From the NCBI GenBank assembly GCA_002381125.1, contig DFUT01000039.1, positions 1 through 64,000 of the forward strand: a stretch of 64,000 nt of DNA, in the 5' to 3' direction. Below the pieces are notes generated by a model. It saw nothing but the letters and a program-made list of their open reading frames with translations, was not told the DNA's origin and did not search any database. Every line of letters begins with the position of its first letter. The stretch's first letter is position 1. This stretch comes from Bacteroidales bacterium UBA4179 (GTDB taxonomy: Bacteria > Bacteroidota > Bacteroidia > Bacteroidales > Dysgonomonadaceae). Both the position numbers and the translations under genes were made by a program. Below are positions 8,918 through 17,445 of the stretch, one piece after another.

Positions 8918-10414
8918 TTATTTCAATTTCCATTCGAAACCGTCTTTGGTATCTTTGATTTCGAATCCCAGAGCAATCAATTCGTTACGTATTCTGTCAG
9001 CCATTGCCCAATCTTTTCGTTGTTTGGCTTCTTGACGGATGGTCAACAGGATATCGATAGCTTTGGCAAACGTTTCGTATCTTAAATCGTTGTTTTTGTC
9101 TTCGTCTTTAATTCCTAGAATCGCAAATAAGAAGTCGTCGAAGAGGTTTTTTAGTTCGATTTTGTCTTCCGCCGTCACTTTTTCCGTATTGCTTAGCGCG
9201 GCATTTATGATACGTGCTGCTTCAAACAGATGGGCGATGAGGATAGGAGAGTTGAGGTCATCGTTGAGTGCGTCGAAGCATTGTTGGCGTAACGTCTTGA
9301 GATCGACTGTTGAGGTGTCGCTCTCCGGTATTTTTTCGATTGCATCGTATGCTTCCAGCAATCGTTTTAATCCTTTGGCCGATGCCTGTAAGGCTTCGTT
9401 GCTGAAATCCAGCGTACTACGGTAGTGTGACTGCAAAATGAAAAACCGTATGGTCATGGGCGAATAAGGCTGTTCCAGCGACGGATGGTTGCCGGTGAAA
9501 AACTCTTCGAGAGTAATGAAATTTCCCAGCGATTTGCCCATTTTCTGACCATTTATGGTGATCATGTTGTTGTGCATCCAGTACTTAACGGCGGGAGATC
9601 CTTGCGCTGCCATGTTTTGAGCCATTTCGCATTCGTGATGTGGAAACAGCAAGTCCATTCCTCCACCATGAATATCGAACTCCTTGCCGAGATATTTGAT
9701 GCTCATGGCAGAACATTCGAGATGCCAACCCGGAAAACCCTTGCTCCATGGCGACGGCCACTTCATAATGTGCTCCGGAGTTGCTTTTTTCCAAAGGGCA
9801 AAGTCGTAGCTTTTGCGTTTTTCCTGTTGACCTTCCAATTGGCGGCTATTTTCGAGCAGCTCTTCGATATTTCGTCCCGAAAGTTTACCGTATGGGTAAT
9901 AGTTGTTGTATTTTTCCAAATCGAAATATACCGATCCATTACTCTCGTAAGCAAAGCCGTTATCTAGAATGGCTTTGGCCATTTCTATCTGCTCAATGAT
10001 ATGGCCCGAAGCACGAGGCTCTATCGATGGCGGGAGCACATTGAGCGCTTCCATTGCTTTGTGATAACGTAGCGTGTAATATTGAGCCACTTCCATCGGT
10101 TCGAGTTGCTCTAGGCGGGCTTTCTTTTCGATTTTGTCTTCCCCCTCATCCGCATCGTTTTCAAGATGCCCTACATCGGTAATGTTGCGTACATAACGTA
10201 CCTTATATCCGATGAATTTGAGATATCGGAACAGCAGATCGAAAGTAATTGCCGGTCTTGCATGACCTAGATGGGGATCTCCATATACGGTGGGTCCACA
10301 TACATAAAGTCCTACGTGTGGAGGATGCAAAGGTTCGAAAACCTCTTTCTTTCGTGTAAGCGTATTGTAAATAACCAATTGTTGTTTTAATTGTTGTTCT
10401 ATTGAGTCAGACAT
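8918..10414 (-). CDS. cysS: Cysteinyl-tRNA synthetase
   Basis: This class I aminoacyl-tRNA synthetase charges tRNA-Cys. It has 498 aa from the ATG giving [10 protein letters not shown]. The motifs are the zinc/cysteine-binding [18 protein letters not shown] near the N-terminus (HIGH equivalent HLGH), GWHLECSAM (zinc Cys) and KMGKSLGNF as the KMSKS loop, with Gly in place of the first Ser. The frame stays open upstream to 10624, but a TAnnTTTG promoter box at 10439-10446 lies inside that extension and the extension would overlap efp, so the shorter start is chosen. It is first in the cysS-yaaA-NSS operon and divergent from efp. Confidence 0.95.
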   Translation of the reverse strand: MSDSIEQQLKQQLVIYNTLTRKKEVFEPLHPPHVGLYVCGPTVYGDPHLGHARPAITFDLLFRYLKFIGYKVRYVRNITDVGHLENDADEGEDKIEKKARLEQLEPMEVAQYYTLRYHKAMEALNVLPPSIEPRASGHIIEQIEMAKAILDNGFAYESNGSVYFDLEKYNNYYPYGKLSGRNIEELLENSRQLEGQQEKRKSYDFALWKKATPEHIMKWPSPWSKGFPGWHLECSAMSIKYLGKEFDIHGGGMDLLFPHHECEMAQNMAAQGSPAVKYWMHNNMITINGQKMGKSLGNFITLEEFFTGNHPSLEQPYSPMTIRFFILQSHYRSTLDFSNEALQASAKGLKRLLEAYDAIEKIPESDTSTVDLKTLRQQCFDALNDDLNSPILIAHLFEAARIINAALSNTEKVTAEDKIELKNLFDDFLFAILGIKDEDKNNDLRYETFAKAIDILLTIRQEAKQRKDWAMADRIRNELIALGFEIKDTKDGFEWKLK

Positions 10415-10438
10415 ATTAATGATTTTATTTCGAAAACA

Positions 10439-10446
10439 CAAAAATA
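10439..10446 (-). promoter_or_regulatory. Predicted -7 box for cysS
   Basis: The minus strand reads TATTTTTG, a match to TAnnTTTG, 24 bases before the cysS ATG. No clear -33 TTG is seen at the right distance. It supports the shorter cysS start. Confidence 0.5.
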
Positions 10447-10512
10447 CGAATTTATATCTTACATTGTTGAACTTTTTCATTACATAAATCCTTATTTGCC
10501 ACAAGATGACGA

Positions 10513-10544
10513 TTTGGTTTTTTAAGAGGGAATAGTTACTTTTG
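10513..10544 (+). promoter_or_regulatory. Promoter of efp
   Basis: TTTG (10513-10516) and TACTTTTG (10537-10544) are separated by exactly 20 bases, the canonical Bacteroidetes -33/-7 layout. The predicted transcript starts near 10550 and gives a leader of about 35 bases before the ATG at 10587. Confidence 0.75.
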
Positions 10545-10586
10545 CTTGCGAAATAAAAAATGTAATATCGACTATAACAATAATTT

Positions 10587-11153
10587 ATGGCAACAACAGC
10601 TGATTTCAGAAACGGGATGTGCATCGAGATCGATGGACAATATTATTTTATCGTGGAATTTCTTCATGTAAAACCCGGTAAGGGAGGTGCTTTTGTGCGG
10701 ACGAAATTGAAAAACGTGACAACAGGTCGCGTAATCGATAAGACGTTCACGGCCGGCGTGAAAGTAAATGAGGTCCGTATTGAGCGTCGTCCATTTCAAT
10801 TCCTTTACAATGACGACATGGGATATCACTTTATGAATACCGAAACCTTTGAGCAAGTTTCGATTCCTGCCGAACAGATCGAGGGGGTCGATTTCCTCAA
10901 AGAGGGCGATATAGTGGAAGCCCAAGTACATGCCGACACGGATACGATTTTGACTGCCGAAGTACCCCCTCATGTCGTTCTTGAAGTAACTTACACAGAG
11001 CCGGGTTTGAAAGGCGACACGGCAACCAATGCATTAAAACCCGCCACGTTGGAAACAGGCGCAGAAATACGCGTGCCATTGTTTATCGATACCGGCGATA
11101 AAGTAAAGGTAGATACCCGAACCGGTAATTACGTGGAACGAGTAAAGGAATAA
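10587..11153 (+). CDS. efp: Translation elongation factor P
   Basis: EF-P is a three-domain, tRNA-shaped protein that binds between the P and E sites and rescues ribosomes stalled at proline stretches. The 188-aa sequence has the N-terminal KOW-like domain with the conserved loop KPGKGGAF (about 31-38), whose Lys is the modified residue in other bacteria, two OB-fold domains, and the C-terminal signature ending [12 protein letters not shown]. No EpmA/EpmB or YmfI-type modification gene is adjacent. The gene is monocistronic, with its own promoter and a terminator-like hairpin about 30 bases downstream. Confidence 0.97.
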   Translation: MATTADFRNGMCIEIDGQYYFIVEFLHVKPGKGGAFVRTKLKNVTTGRVIDKTFTAGVKVNEVRIERRPFQFLYNDDMGYHFMNTETFEQVSIPAEQIEGVDFLKEGDIVEAQVHADTDTILTAEVPPHVVLEVTYTEPGLKGDTATNALKPATLETGAEIRVPLFIDTGDKVKVDTRTGNYVERVKE

Positions 11154-11183
11154 ATGTATAAATTTTTAATTTAACCGGTAGAG

Positions 11184-11215
11184 AAAAGGACATCGGCCAA
11201 GTGGTGTTCTTTTTT
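11184..11215 (+). terminator. Rho-independent terminator after efp
   Basis: AAAAGGACA (11184-11192) pairs with TGTTCTTTT (11205-11213) with one G-U pair, followed by more T residues. It separates efp from radC. Confidence 0.6.
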
Positions 11216-11243
11216 ATATTTTTTTTAATCGTTTTATTGAATC

Positions 11244-11948
11244 ATGACCTCTCCCGATTCCGCGAAAATTTCCATCAAGCAATGGGCCGAAGAAGATCGA
11301 CCGCGCGAAAAGCTGTTGATGAAAGGCGTTTCCGCTCTTTCCAATTCGGAATTGTTGGCAATACTCATCCGTTCGGGAAACGATAAAGAAAGTGCTGTCG
11401 AATTAAGCAGACGCATTTTACAAAAAGCCGATAACGATCTTGGCAAACTGGCTAAGTTTACGGTGAGTGATCTGATCAACAATTTTCGCGGCATTGGAAT
11501 GGCCAAAGCAGTTGCCATAGTAGCCGCCATGGAATTGGGAAAGCGGCGAAAAGAGTCCGGTGTTGCAGAGCGAAAAAAGATTCTTTCGTCGAGAGATGCT
11601 TATGCTGTTTTTTCTTCTGTCTTTATCGATCTCAATCACGAAGAAACGTGGGCATTGCTGTTGGATCGTGCCAATCAGGTGGTTGATAACATGCAGGTCA
11701 GTCGCGGCGGCATAGCCGGAACGGTAGTCGATATTCGTCTCATTTTGCGTGAGGCACTCAATAAATATGCATCAGGTATTATTTTGGCTCATAATCATCC
11801 ATCCGGAAATTGTGTCCCAAGTGGCAACGATGTACAGATTACGAAAAAACTCAAAGAAGCTGCTCGGTATATGGATATTGTGCTGCTCGACCATCTTATC
11901 GTGACCGATCATGCGTATTACAGTTTTGCAGACGAAGGTGTGATTTGA
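11244..11948 (+). CDS. radC: RadC-family JAB/MPN domain protein
   Basis: This 234-aa protein has the RadC layout: an N-terminal helix-hairpin-helix region (LINNFRGIGMAKAVAIVAAME, about 74-94) and a C-terminal JAMM metalloprotease-like domain with the zinc motif HNHPSGNCVPSGND (about 180-193), complete in its His-x-His and Asp ligands. The molecular role of RadC is unsettled, and the historical repair assignment in E. coli was withdrawn. The gene stands alone on the plus strand, 90 bases after efp. Length and motifs are standard for the chromosomal form. Confidence 0.93.
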   Translation: MTSPDSAKISIKQWAEEDRPREKLLMKGVSALSNSELLAILIRSGNDKESAVELSRRILQKADNDLGKLAKFTVSDLINNFRGIGMAKAVAIVAAMELGKRRKESGVAERKKILSSRDAYAVFSSVFIDLNHEETWALLLDRANQVVDNMQVSRGGIAGTVVDIRLILREALNKYASGIILAHNHPSGNCVPSGNDVQITKKLKEAARYMDIVLLDHLIVTDHAYYSFADEGVI

Positions 11949-12046
11949 TTTTTTGCAATAATGGTTTTTTGATGAGTCGGGATAAACAATACGTATGCAA
12001 AACCGTTTATTAAGAAACCGTTTTTTTAGTGTAAAAACAAAAGACA

Positions 12047-12364
12047 ATGAACGAAGAACTACAAAAGATACAAGATCAAATAGTGACCTTGCTTCGTACG
12101 GTATACGATCCCGAAATCCCCATAAACATCTATGATTTGGGAATGATTTATGACGTGGATGTGGATGAAAACAACAATGTAACCATAGAAATGACTCTTA
12201 CTTCACCCGCTTGCCCTCTTTCCGATTTTATTCTTTCGGATGTACAAATGAAGATTGAATCCATTCCCGAAGTGAATCAGGTAGAGATAAATCTTACTTT
12301 TGATCCACTCTGGGATCAATCGATGATGAGCGATGAAGCCCGGTTGGAGCTGGGGATGATGTAA
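12047..12364 (+). CDS. DUF59/MIP18-family Fe-S assembly protein (SufT-like)
   Basis: This 105-aa single-domain protein of the DUF59 (PaaD/MIP18) family has the signatures VYDPEIPINIYDLGMIY (about 20-36) and TSPACPLSD (about 57-65). The Cys in CPL is the conserved residue thought to act in Fe-S cluster handling. Members near suf genes help mature Fe-S proteins. Here the gene sits between radC and lpxH with no suf operon in view, so the link to iron-sulfur assembly rests on the family. Length is full. No promoter box was recognised upstream. Confidence 0.9.
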   Translation: MNEELQKIQDQIVTLLRTVYDPEIPINIYDLGMIYDVDVDENNNVTIEMTLTSPACPLSDFILSDVQMKIESIPEVNQVEINLTFDPLWDQSMMSDEARLELGMM

Positions 12365-12413
12365 AACAATGCGGTACTTCTCTCTTCCGGCATAAAAAAT
12401 AAGGATGTAACGG

Positions 12414-13166
12414 ATGGTTCCGGGAAAAAAGATATATTTTCTTGCTGATGCACATTTGGGATCGAAATGGCATGCCGATTCTGTTGAAACCGAGCGGAAA
12501 TTGTGCCGATGGCTCGATCGTGCCAAACAAGATGCTCAGGCAATTTTTCTTTTAGGCGATATTTTTGACTACTGGTTTGAATATAAGCACGTGGTGCCAA
12601 AAGGCCATACACGCGTACTCGGAAAATTGGCCGAAGTGACCGATTCGGGAATAGAAGTGCATTTCTTTATCGGCAACCATGATATTTGGCTTACCGATTA
12701 TCTTACGAAAGAGTGTGGGATGATCCTTCATTTTGAGCCGTTTATCGTCGAGTGGAACAAGAAAAAGTTCTTTCTCGCTCATGGCGACGGGTTGGGAGAT
12801 GATTCACCCGGATTTCGGCTGTTACGCAAATTGTTTCACAGCAAGTTCTTACGTTTTCTTTTTTCTGCTATTCACCCCGGGTTGACGGTCCCCTTGGCAC
12901 ACGCATGGTCCAATTACGGTCGGAAAAATGGTCGAATGGTCGATTATTTGGGTGAAGACAAAGAGTACTTGGTGCTTTTTGCGAAGGAAAAACTCAAAGA
13001 AATGCCCGATATCGATTATTTTATTTTCGGGCATCGGCATATTATGCTTGATTTGCCCATTGCCGAGCAATCGCGTGTGATTCTTCTGGGCGATTGGATT
13101 CGTTATTTTTCCTATGCCGTTTTCGATGGCAATGATGTAACCTTAAAAACATTTAGCGACGAGTGA
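12414..13166 (+). CDS. lpxH: UDP-2,3-diacylglucosamine diphosphatase (LpxH-like)
   Basis: This calcineurin-like phosphoesterase hydrolyses UDP-2,3-diacylglucosamine to lipid X in lipid A synthesis, at the inner face of the cytoplasmic membrane. All metal-binding blocks are present in 250 aa: DAHLG (about 11-15), GDIFDYW (about 48-54), GNHD (about 86-89), HGDGLGD (about 123-129) and GHRHI near the C-terminus. The mid-region insertion with hydrophobic residues (about 140-170) fits the LpxH membrane-facing cap. It starts 49 bases after the DUF59 gene. An IS element lies just downstream without disrupting it. lpxB lies about 21 kb away in this window. Confidence 0.9.
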   Translation: MVPGKKIYFLADAHLGSKWHADSVETERKLCRWLDRAKQDAQAIFLLGDIFDYWFEYKHVVPKGHTRVLGKLAEVTDSGIEVHFFIGNHDIWLTDYLTKECGMILHFEPFIVEWNKKKFFLAHGDGLGDDSPGFRLLRKLFHSKFLRFLFSAIHPGLTVPLAHAWSNYGRKNGRMVDYLGEDKEYLVLFAKEKLKEMPDIDYFIFGHRHIMLDLPIAEQSRVILLGDWIRYFSYAVFDGNDVTLKTFSDE

Positions 13167-13290
13167 TTATCATGGCTATTCCATATTTTTGCTCTCTCCC
13201 GTTTTATTTCGAATATAATATATGAGTCCACTCCGAAAAGTCTCTGACTTTTTATTTTCAATTCAGTGACACCCGGAAGAGACGGTTTAA

Positions 13291-13306
13291 ATTTTTCAAA
13301 AATGCA
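13291..13306 (+). repeat. Left subterminal inverted repeat of the IS
   Basis: ATTTTTCAAAAATGCA occurs here and, exactly inverted, at 15111-15126. It lies 67 bases inside the left end, upstream of the transposase gene, and is itself nearly palindromic. Confidence 0.7.
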
Positions 13307-13381
13307 CTAAAATCAGTATCCTAATTGCTTGCATATTAATCTATATTTCAGTACATTAGCGGTATATTTAAAACCGGAAAA

Positions 13382-15121
13382 ATGTTTAAAGAATCCGATA
13401 AGAATCCACAAATGGACATGTTTTCATCCCCTGCCGGGATGTTACAAGGCACCTCGTTGAAGAATTATCTGAAAAATGACTCCTGGCATAATATGTTCCG
13501 CGAACACGTCATAACGCGTGTAAATGAAGATATTTTCAGTGTCCTTTATTCTTCAGATAACGGTTGCCCTAACGCTTCCATACGCGTTCTCGTGGGAATG
13601 ATTATCCTGAAAGAGGGCCAGGGCTGGAGCGATGAACAGCTCTTCGCGGAATGCAACTATAACCTGCTAGTCCGCAGTGCTCTGGGGCTTATGAACCTTA
13701 CCGACACCGCTCCGGTCCCTTCCACTTACTACCTGTTTCGCAAGAAAGTAATGGATTATAACAGGGAAAATGACACGGATCTGTTCAAGGAGTGCATGCA
13801 GCAGATAGCTAAAAGCCAGATACTTGATTTCAAGGTCAGCGGCAAACAGGTGCGCATGGACAGCAAGCTCATAGGAAGCAACATCACCTGGTATACCCGC
13901 TACGAGCTTGTACATGAAACACTTGCCCTGTTCATAGAGGAGCGTTCAGATCATATTTACAAGCGCAGCCTGTCACGGGAGGAGTTCGACCTTATCGACC
14001 ATATCATGGACGAGGAGGGAAACAAGTTCATCTATCGCAGTAACAAGAAGGAGGTAGATACCCGCTTCGTTGCTTTAGGCAGGCTGATGTATCGTTTTAT
14101 CAAGCTGTTTAAAAGACATGACTATGGTACTTACCAGACCCTGAAGACTGTCTTTGAACAGCAGTTTACTGTAACTCCCGATAAGACTGTACTGCCTAAG
14201 GATAATGACGATATAAGTGCCAAATCCATACAATCACCCCACGATACCGACTCCCACTACCGTAACAAGGGTGGAAAGCAGGTAAAGGGTTATTCCGCAA
14301 ACATTACTGAAACATGCGATGATGAACCAAAGGATAGCCAAGGACAGCCTGATGATAGCGGCAGGCAGCCATTGAACCTGGTTACCGATGTAAACCTGGA
14401 TGTTGTCTCTACCCCGGACTGCGACTTTCTTGAACCCTCCATCGAGGAAACACAGAAGCTCCTTGATGAGAAGATTGAAAAAGTATATGCTGACGGGGCT
14501 TATAACAGTACCGGCACTCAAGATTACACCAGCGATAATAACATGGAGCTGATCCTTACGGGTATCCAGGGGCAGCCTCCCAGGTATGAACTCACGCCCG
14601 GTGAAGAAAATCCCGATGAGCTGATAGTCCTGGACACTAAAACACAAATAATTATTACAGCATGTTTGGCAGCAACAACAAAGATAGACTCACAGACAGG
14701 AAAACCTGTAAAGAAATGGCGCATCAAAACAGATGATGGCAAATACCGTTACTTCACAATAGAGGATGTCCGTACATCCATGCTAAGACAAAAGCTGCGG
14801 GACGTCCCCATCAGGGAGAAATGGAAGCGAAACAATGTGGAAGCCACAATTTTTCAATTCGGATATAACCTCACAAACGGCAAGACACGCTACCGCGGAC
14901 TTGCTGCCAACCGCCTATGGGCTTACTCCCGGGCTACTTGGATAAACTTCAGAAGAATACTGAAATATGTGATGCAAGCAAGTAAAAGATCGCTTTCGAG
15001 TCAAAAAAGACGCTGTTTTTCCATTAAAAAATGGATATGTTTTGAAAATAATGTAAACTCTCTAATGAATAATTTTTTAAACAACTCTCGTCTGAAATAT
15101 CTCAATTTTTTGCATTTTTGA
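13382..15121 (+). CDS. IS1182-family transposase
   Basis: This 579-aa DDE transposase has the N-terminal InsH/DUF772-like region (about 25-125, with ASIRVLVGMIILKEGQGWSDEQ), the first Asp in VRMDSKLIG (about 159), a charged insertion, the second Asp in VYADGAYN (about 364) and the catalytic Glu in RNNVEATIFQFGYN (near 499). All three blocks and a full-length frame are intact, so it could be active. The basic, Asn-rich tail after about residue 530 is not conserved-looking. The stop codon lies within the right subterminal inverted repeat. Confidence 0.9.
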   Translation: MFKESDKNPQMDMFSSPAGMLQGTSLKNYLKNDSWHNMFREHVITRVNEDIFSVLYSSDNGCPNASIRVLVGMIILKEGQGWSDEQLFAECNYNLLVRSALGLMNLTDTAPVPSTYYLFRKKVMDYNRENDTDLFKECMQQIAKSQILDFKVSGKQVRMDSKLIGSNITWYTRYELVHETLALFIEERSDHIYKRSLSREEFDLIDHIMDEEGNKFIYRSNKKEVDTRFVALGRLMYRFIKLFKRHDYGTYQTLKTVFEQQFTVTPDKTVLPKDNDDISAKSIQSPHDTDSHYRNKGGKQVKGYSANITETCDDEPKDSQGQPDDSGRQPLNLVTDVNLDVVSTPDCDFLEPSIEETQKLLDEKIEKVYADGAYNSTGTQDYTSDNNMELILTGIQGQPPRYELTPGEENPDELIVLDTKTQIIITACLAATTKIDSQTGKPVKKWRIKTDDGKYRYFTIEDVRTSMLRQKLRDVPIREKWKRNNVEATIFQFGYNLTNGKTRYRGLAANRLWAYSRATWINFRRILKYVMQASKRSLSSQKRRCFSIKKWICFENNVNSLMNNFLNNSRLKYLNFLHF

Positions 15122-15126
15122 AAAAT
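15111..15126 (-). repeat. Right subterminal inverted repeat of the IS
   Basis: This is the exact reverse complement of 13291-13306, 20 bases inside the right end. It contains the transposase stop codon (15119-15121). Confidence 0.7.
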
Positions 15127-15200
15127 GGGGTTATCAGAGGAGACTCATATATATACGGTTCAAATTTTATACCAAAAACTCCTTTTCAATATACATGCGC

Positions 15201-17264
15201 TTAAAATTTCCAACGTAAATAGGTGTAAATGTCGGTGCGACTGTTCCCCTTAATCTGTTCTGTTCCTGATCCAATAACATCTTTGTTTGAATATTGGGTG
15301 AAACCTCCTTTCACCGAAAATGTCAAGTTTTTAACAATAGCAAAGCGTGCCGAAAGTGCAAGACGAATGCCTTTTCCGTAAAACGATGGCATATAAAATG
15401 TGTTCAAAATATTCCGCTCGTAGGAATATACTCGTGTATTATAGGTGTCGGTGTGGAAATAACCCGCAAAAAAATCTCCCGTCAGTTTGTCGTTGCAGCG
15501 GTATCCTATGTTTTGTGAGATCATATACCCATATTCTTTTGGGAAGTATTTTATCTGATGCATATTCATGTCGACCGTTGTGCGCATATTCCATCCGTTT
15601 TTGAAGGCATCGGCATATCGCAAACGTAATTTATGTGTGATATAAGGTAAGACCGTTGTTGTTTTTTCGTCCGGGTAAGCCGTATTTTTTTCTTTTCGCT
15701 TTATTTTATAACGGATATCGAATATGGTGTTTTTCGAAAAAGAATAGGAAGCCATAGCATAAACATCAAGTGCCGACGAAGGTTTATCGACATTATATCG
15801 AATTCGGGGAAATCGGATAACATCGGCAAACATTGTCAACGAAATCCGAGGGAAAGGATAAAACGTGGAACCGATATACAGGCCCTCTTCGTTTTGTACA
15901 CGGCTACTTTCCGAAAACGCATTTGCATACAATGCTTGATATGCTTTTGAATAGTTTCTGTAGAGCAACGAGACGCAACCAATATGAGGCGTTGTCGGTT
16001 TCCACTCCAATGCGTTCGTTGTAGCCACGGCACCGTTTCGTGATATGGCGGTTTCGCCTGCAAAAACAAAGCGGTAAAATCGGTAAGAATAATCTATACT
16101 TCCGTTTGCGTTTATGCTGTCGCGCAGATAATACGCATTGTAGTTGCGCAACACAGGATTGTACATGCGGTTAAAACGATGATATAAACCATTGATTCCG
16201 ATTTGAAATCGATTGTTGCGGTAATTTATATTCATACCCGTTACTTCTTCGCGGGTATTTTTTTTCTTTTCCATATCCAATGGTACACGGTGGTAACCAT
16301 CGGTTTTGAATGAAGTGATGCTGCCTTCCTCTGAGAGAGTGGCATCGATGCGCTTATTGGAATAAAATGCGGTAATCGTGATGTTTTTTATTCCTATCGT
16401 TGCTGCCGCACCTCTGAAAAAACCGTTTTCGGCAGTAGAAAAATGGCGCTTGGGTTTTATGGTATTGCGAATTACCGTGTTGGATGTCCCCGATTTAGAA
16501 ATCGTGAAATCGTTGTTGAGCACCAAGCCTTGACCGAATGATAATCGATAATCGCCCAGAGCCAACGTTTTCAGTAGCCCTATATCGCGCACGATCAGAT
16601 GAAAGCCGTAATGGTCGTAGCCTTTGGGATATCCGGTTTTCAGGAAGGGTTCACCGGCATCTTTTTCGCCTACGATGCCAAACTGGATTTTATCTTTGTA
16701 TGTAAACGAATATTTTAATGAAGTGTAGCAATCTTCTCCAAGGTATTTCCTATTGGGATAACGTGCGAGAATACTGTCCGAGAAATGCCCATAGCCGGCA
16801 CGTTGGGTCAGGGTTTTATCGAACCGGTTTTGGATCTCGTTTTTGCCGTTTTTTATTATTTGATCAAATGTCTCTTTTTTTTGATCTGCGACTTCTCCTG
16901 CATAAAAGAAAGGCAACACCCGTTCTATTGTGGCATAATCCAATGCGGCGACATTACGCAATTCGTAAACGGTATAAACAGGCCTGTTTTTATCTAGAAA
17001 ATCGGCTACTGCCAACGCCTGATCGATCGAAAAAAGCGGGAATCGTTGCAATTCATCCCGCGTCACCGCATTCAGGTTTATCGGATTACTTTCCAGGAAA
17101 GCAAGCTCTTCATACATATTTTCGATTGTTGCACCATCCATTTCTTCTTCGGCCAACTGTTCAAGGTATTCGCGCCACGTTTGATTTTGCCCCTTCGCTT
17201 GATGAATGTTCACAATACCTTCAAAAAGAGTAATCAGCAGCAAGAGGGGTATCCGATATTTCAT
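15201..17264 (-). CDS. Helix-hairpin-helix domain outer-membrane beta-barrel protein
   Basis: This 687-aa exported protein has a signal peptide at about residues 1-25, a short helical region, then one or two helix-hairpin-helix units (about 55-125: NLNAVTRDELQRFPLF and VYTVYELRNVAALD). The remaining 550 or so residues are alternating polar/aromatic strands ending in YLRWKF, whose terminal Phe is the usual C-terminal signature of outer-membrane barrels. The HHH region resembles ComEA, a periplasmic DNA-binding protein, but no competence genes are nearby. Such proteins are widespread in Bacteroidales without an assigned role. Divergent from the mltF-like gene. Confidence 0.8.
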   Translation of the reverse strand: MKYRIPLLLLITLFEGIVNIHQAKGQNQTWREYLEQLAEEEMDGATIENMYEELAFLESNPINLNAVTRDELQRFPLFSIDQALAVADFLDKNRPVYTVYELRNVAALDYATIERVLPFFYAGEVADQKKETFDQIIKNGKNEIQNRFDKTLTQRAGYGHFSDSILARYPNRKYLGEDCYTSLKYSFTYKDKIQFGIVGEKDAGEPFLKTGYPKGYDHYGFHLIVRDIGLLKTLALGDYRLSFGQGLVLNNDFTISKSGTSNTVIRNTIKPKRHFSTAENGFFRGAAATIGIKNITITAFYSNKRIDATLSEEGSITSFKTDGYHRVPLDMEKKKNTREEVTGMNINYRNNRFQIGINGLYHRFNRMYNPVLRNYNAYYLRDSINANGSIDYSYRFYRFVFAGETAISRNGAVATTNALEWKPTTPHIGCVSLLYRNYSKAYQALYANAFSESSRVQNEEGLYIGSTFYPFPRISLTMFADVIRFPRIRYNVDKPSSALDVYAMASYSFSKNTIFDIRYKIKRKEKNTAYPDEKTTTVLPYITHKLRLRYADAFKNGWNMRTTVDMNMHQIKYFPKEYGYMISQNIGYRCNDKLTGDFFAGYFHTDTYNTRVYSYERNILNTFYMPSFYGKGIRLALSARFAIVKNLTFSVKGGFTQYSNKDVIGSGTEQIKGNSRTDIYTYLRWKF

Positions 17265-17306
17265 TTGCGTTGTTATATACTGTTGTTTTTCTTTTTTTGT
17301 TTTTTA

Positions 17307-17314
17307 CAAAAGTA
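17307..17314 (-). promoter_or_regulatory. Predicted -7 box for the HHH/barrel gene
   Basis: The minus strand reads TACTTTTG (TAnnTTTG), 42 bases before the ATG at 17264. No clear -33 element. Confidence 0.45.
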
Positions 17315-17411
17315 AAGATTATTTGCGGGATTGTGTGAATATCTGTTCACTTGTTCCGATTTTGGCAATGGGGTAAGGTTATGCAAATCGGATAAACAGT
17401 GAATTTTTTTG

Positions 17412-17419
17412 TACCTTTG
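17412..17419 (+). promoter_or_regulatory. Predicted -7 box for the MltF-like gene
   Basis: TACCTTTG matches TAnnTTTG and lies 26 bases before the ATG at 17446. It excludes the upstream in-frame start at 17419, which would fall in the promoter. Confidence 0.55.
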
Positions 17420-17445
17420 TGGCCAAATTTTCAGATCGTATAAGA

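Larger units (their letters stand above)
13224..15146 (+). mobile_element. IS1182-like insertion sequence, apparently intact
   Basis: The ends are imperfect inverted repeats beginning GAGTC: left from 13224 (GAGTCCACTCCGA) and right ending at 15146 (reverse complement GAGTCTCCTCTGA), 10 of 13 matching. Both are flanked by ATATAT (13218-13223 and 15147-15152), compatible with a 4-6 bp target duplication although the AT-rich site is ambiguous. An exact 16-bp subterminal inverted repeat also lies inside the ends. The single gene fills most of the 1,923-bp element and uses more C/G-ending codons than its neighbours. Confidence 0.75.

Noticed and set aside
10415..10624. N-terminal extension of cysS by 70 codons
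   Set aside because: It would overlap efp, include the cysS -7 box and add sequence unlike any CysRS N-terminus.
17419..17445. Upstream starts for the MltF-like gene (17419), alkaline phosphatase (36563), transglycosylase (38659) and trxB (55561)
   Set aside because: In each case the extra start falls on or inside a TAnnTTTG promoter box and spoils the signal peptide or conserved N-terminus.
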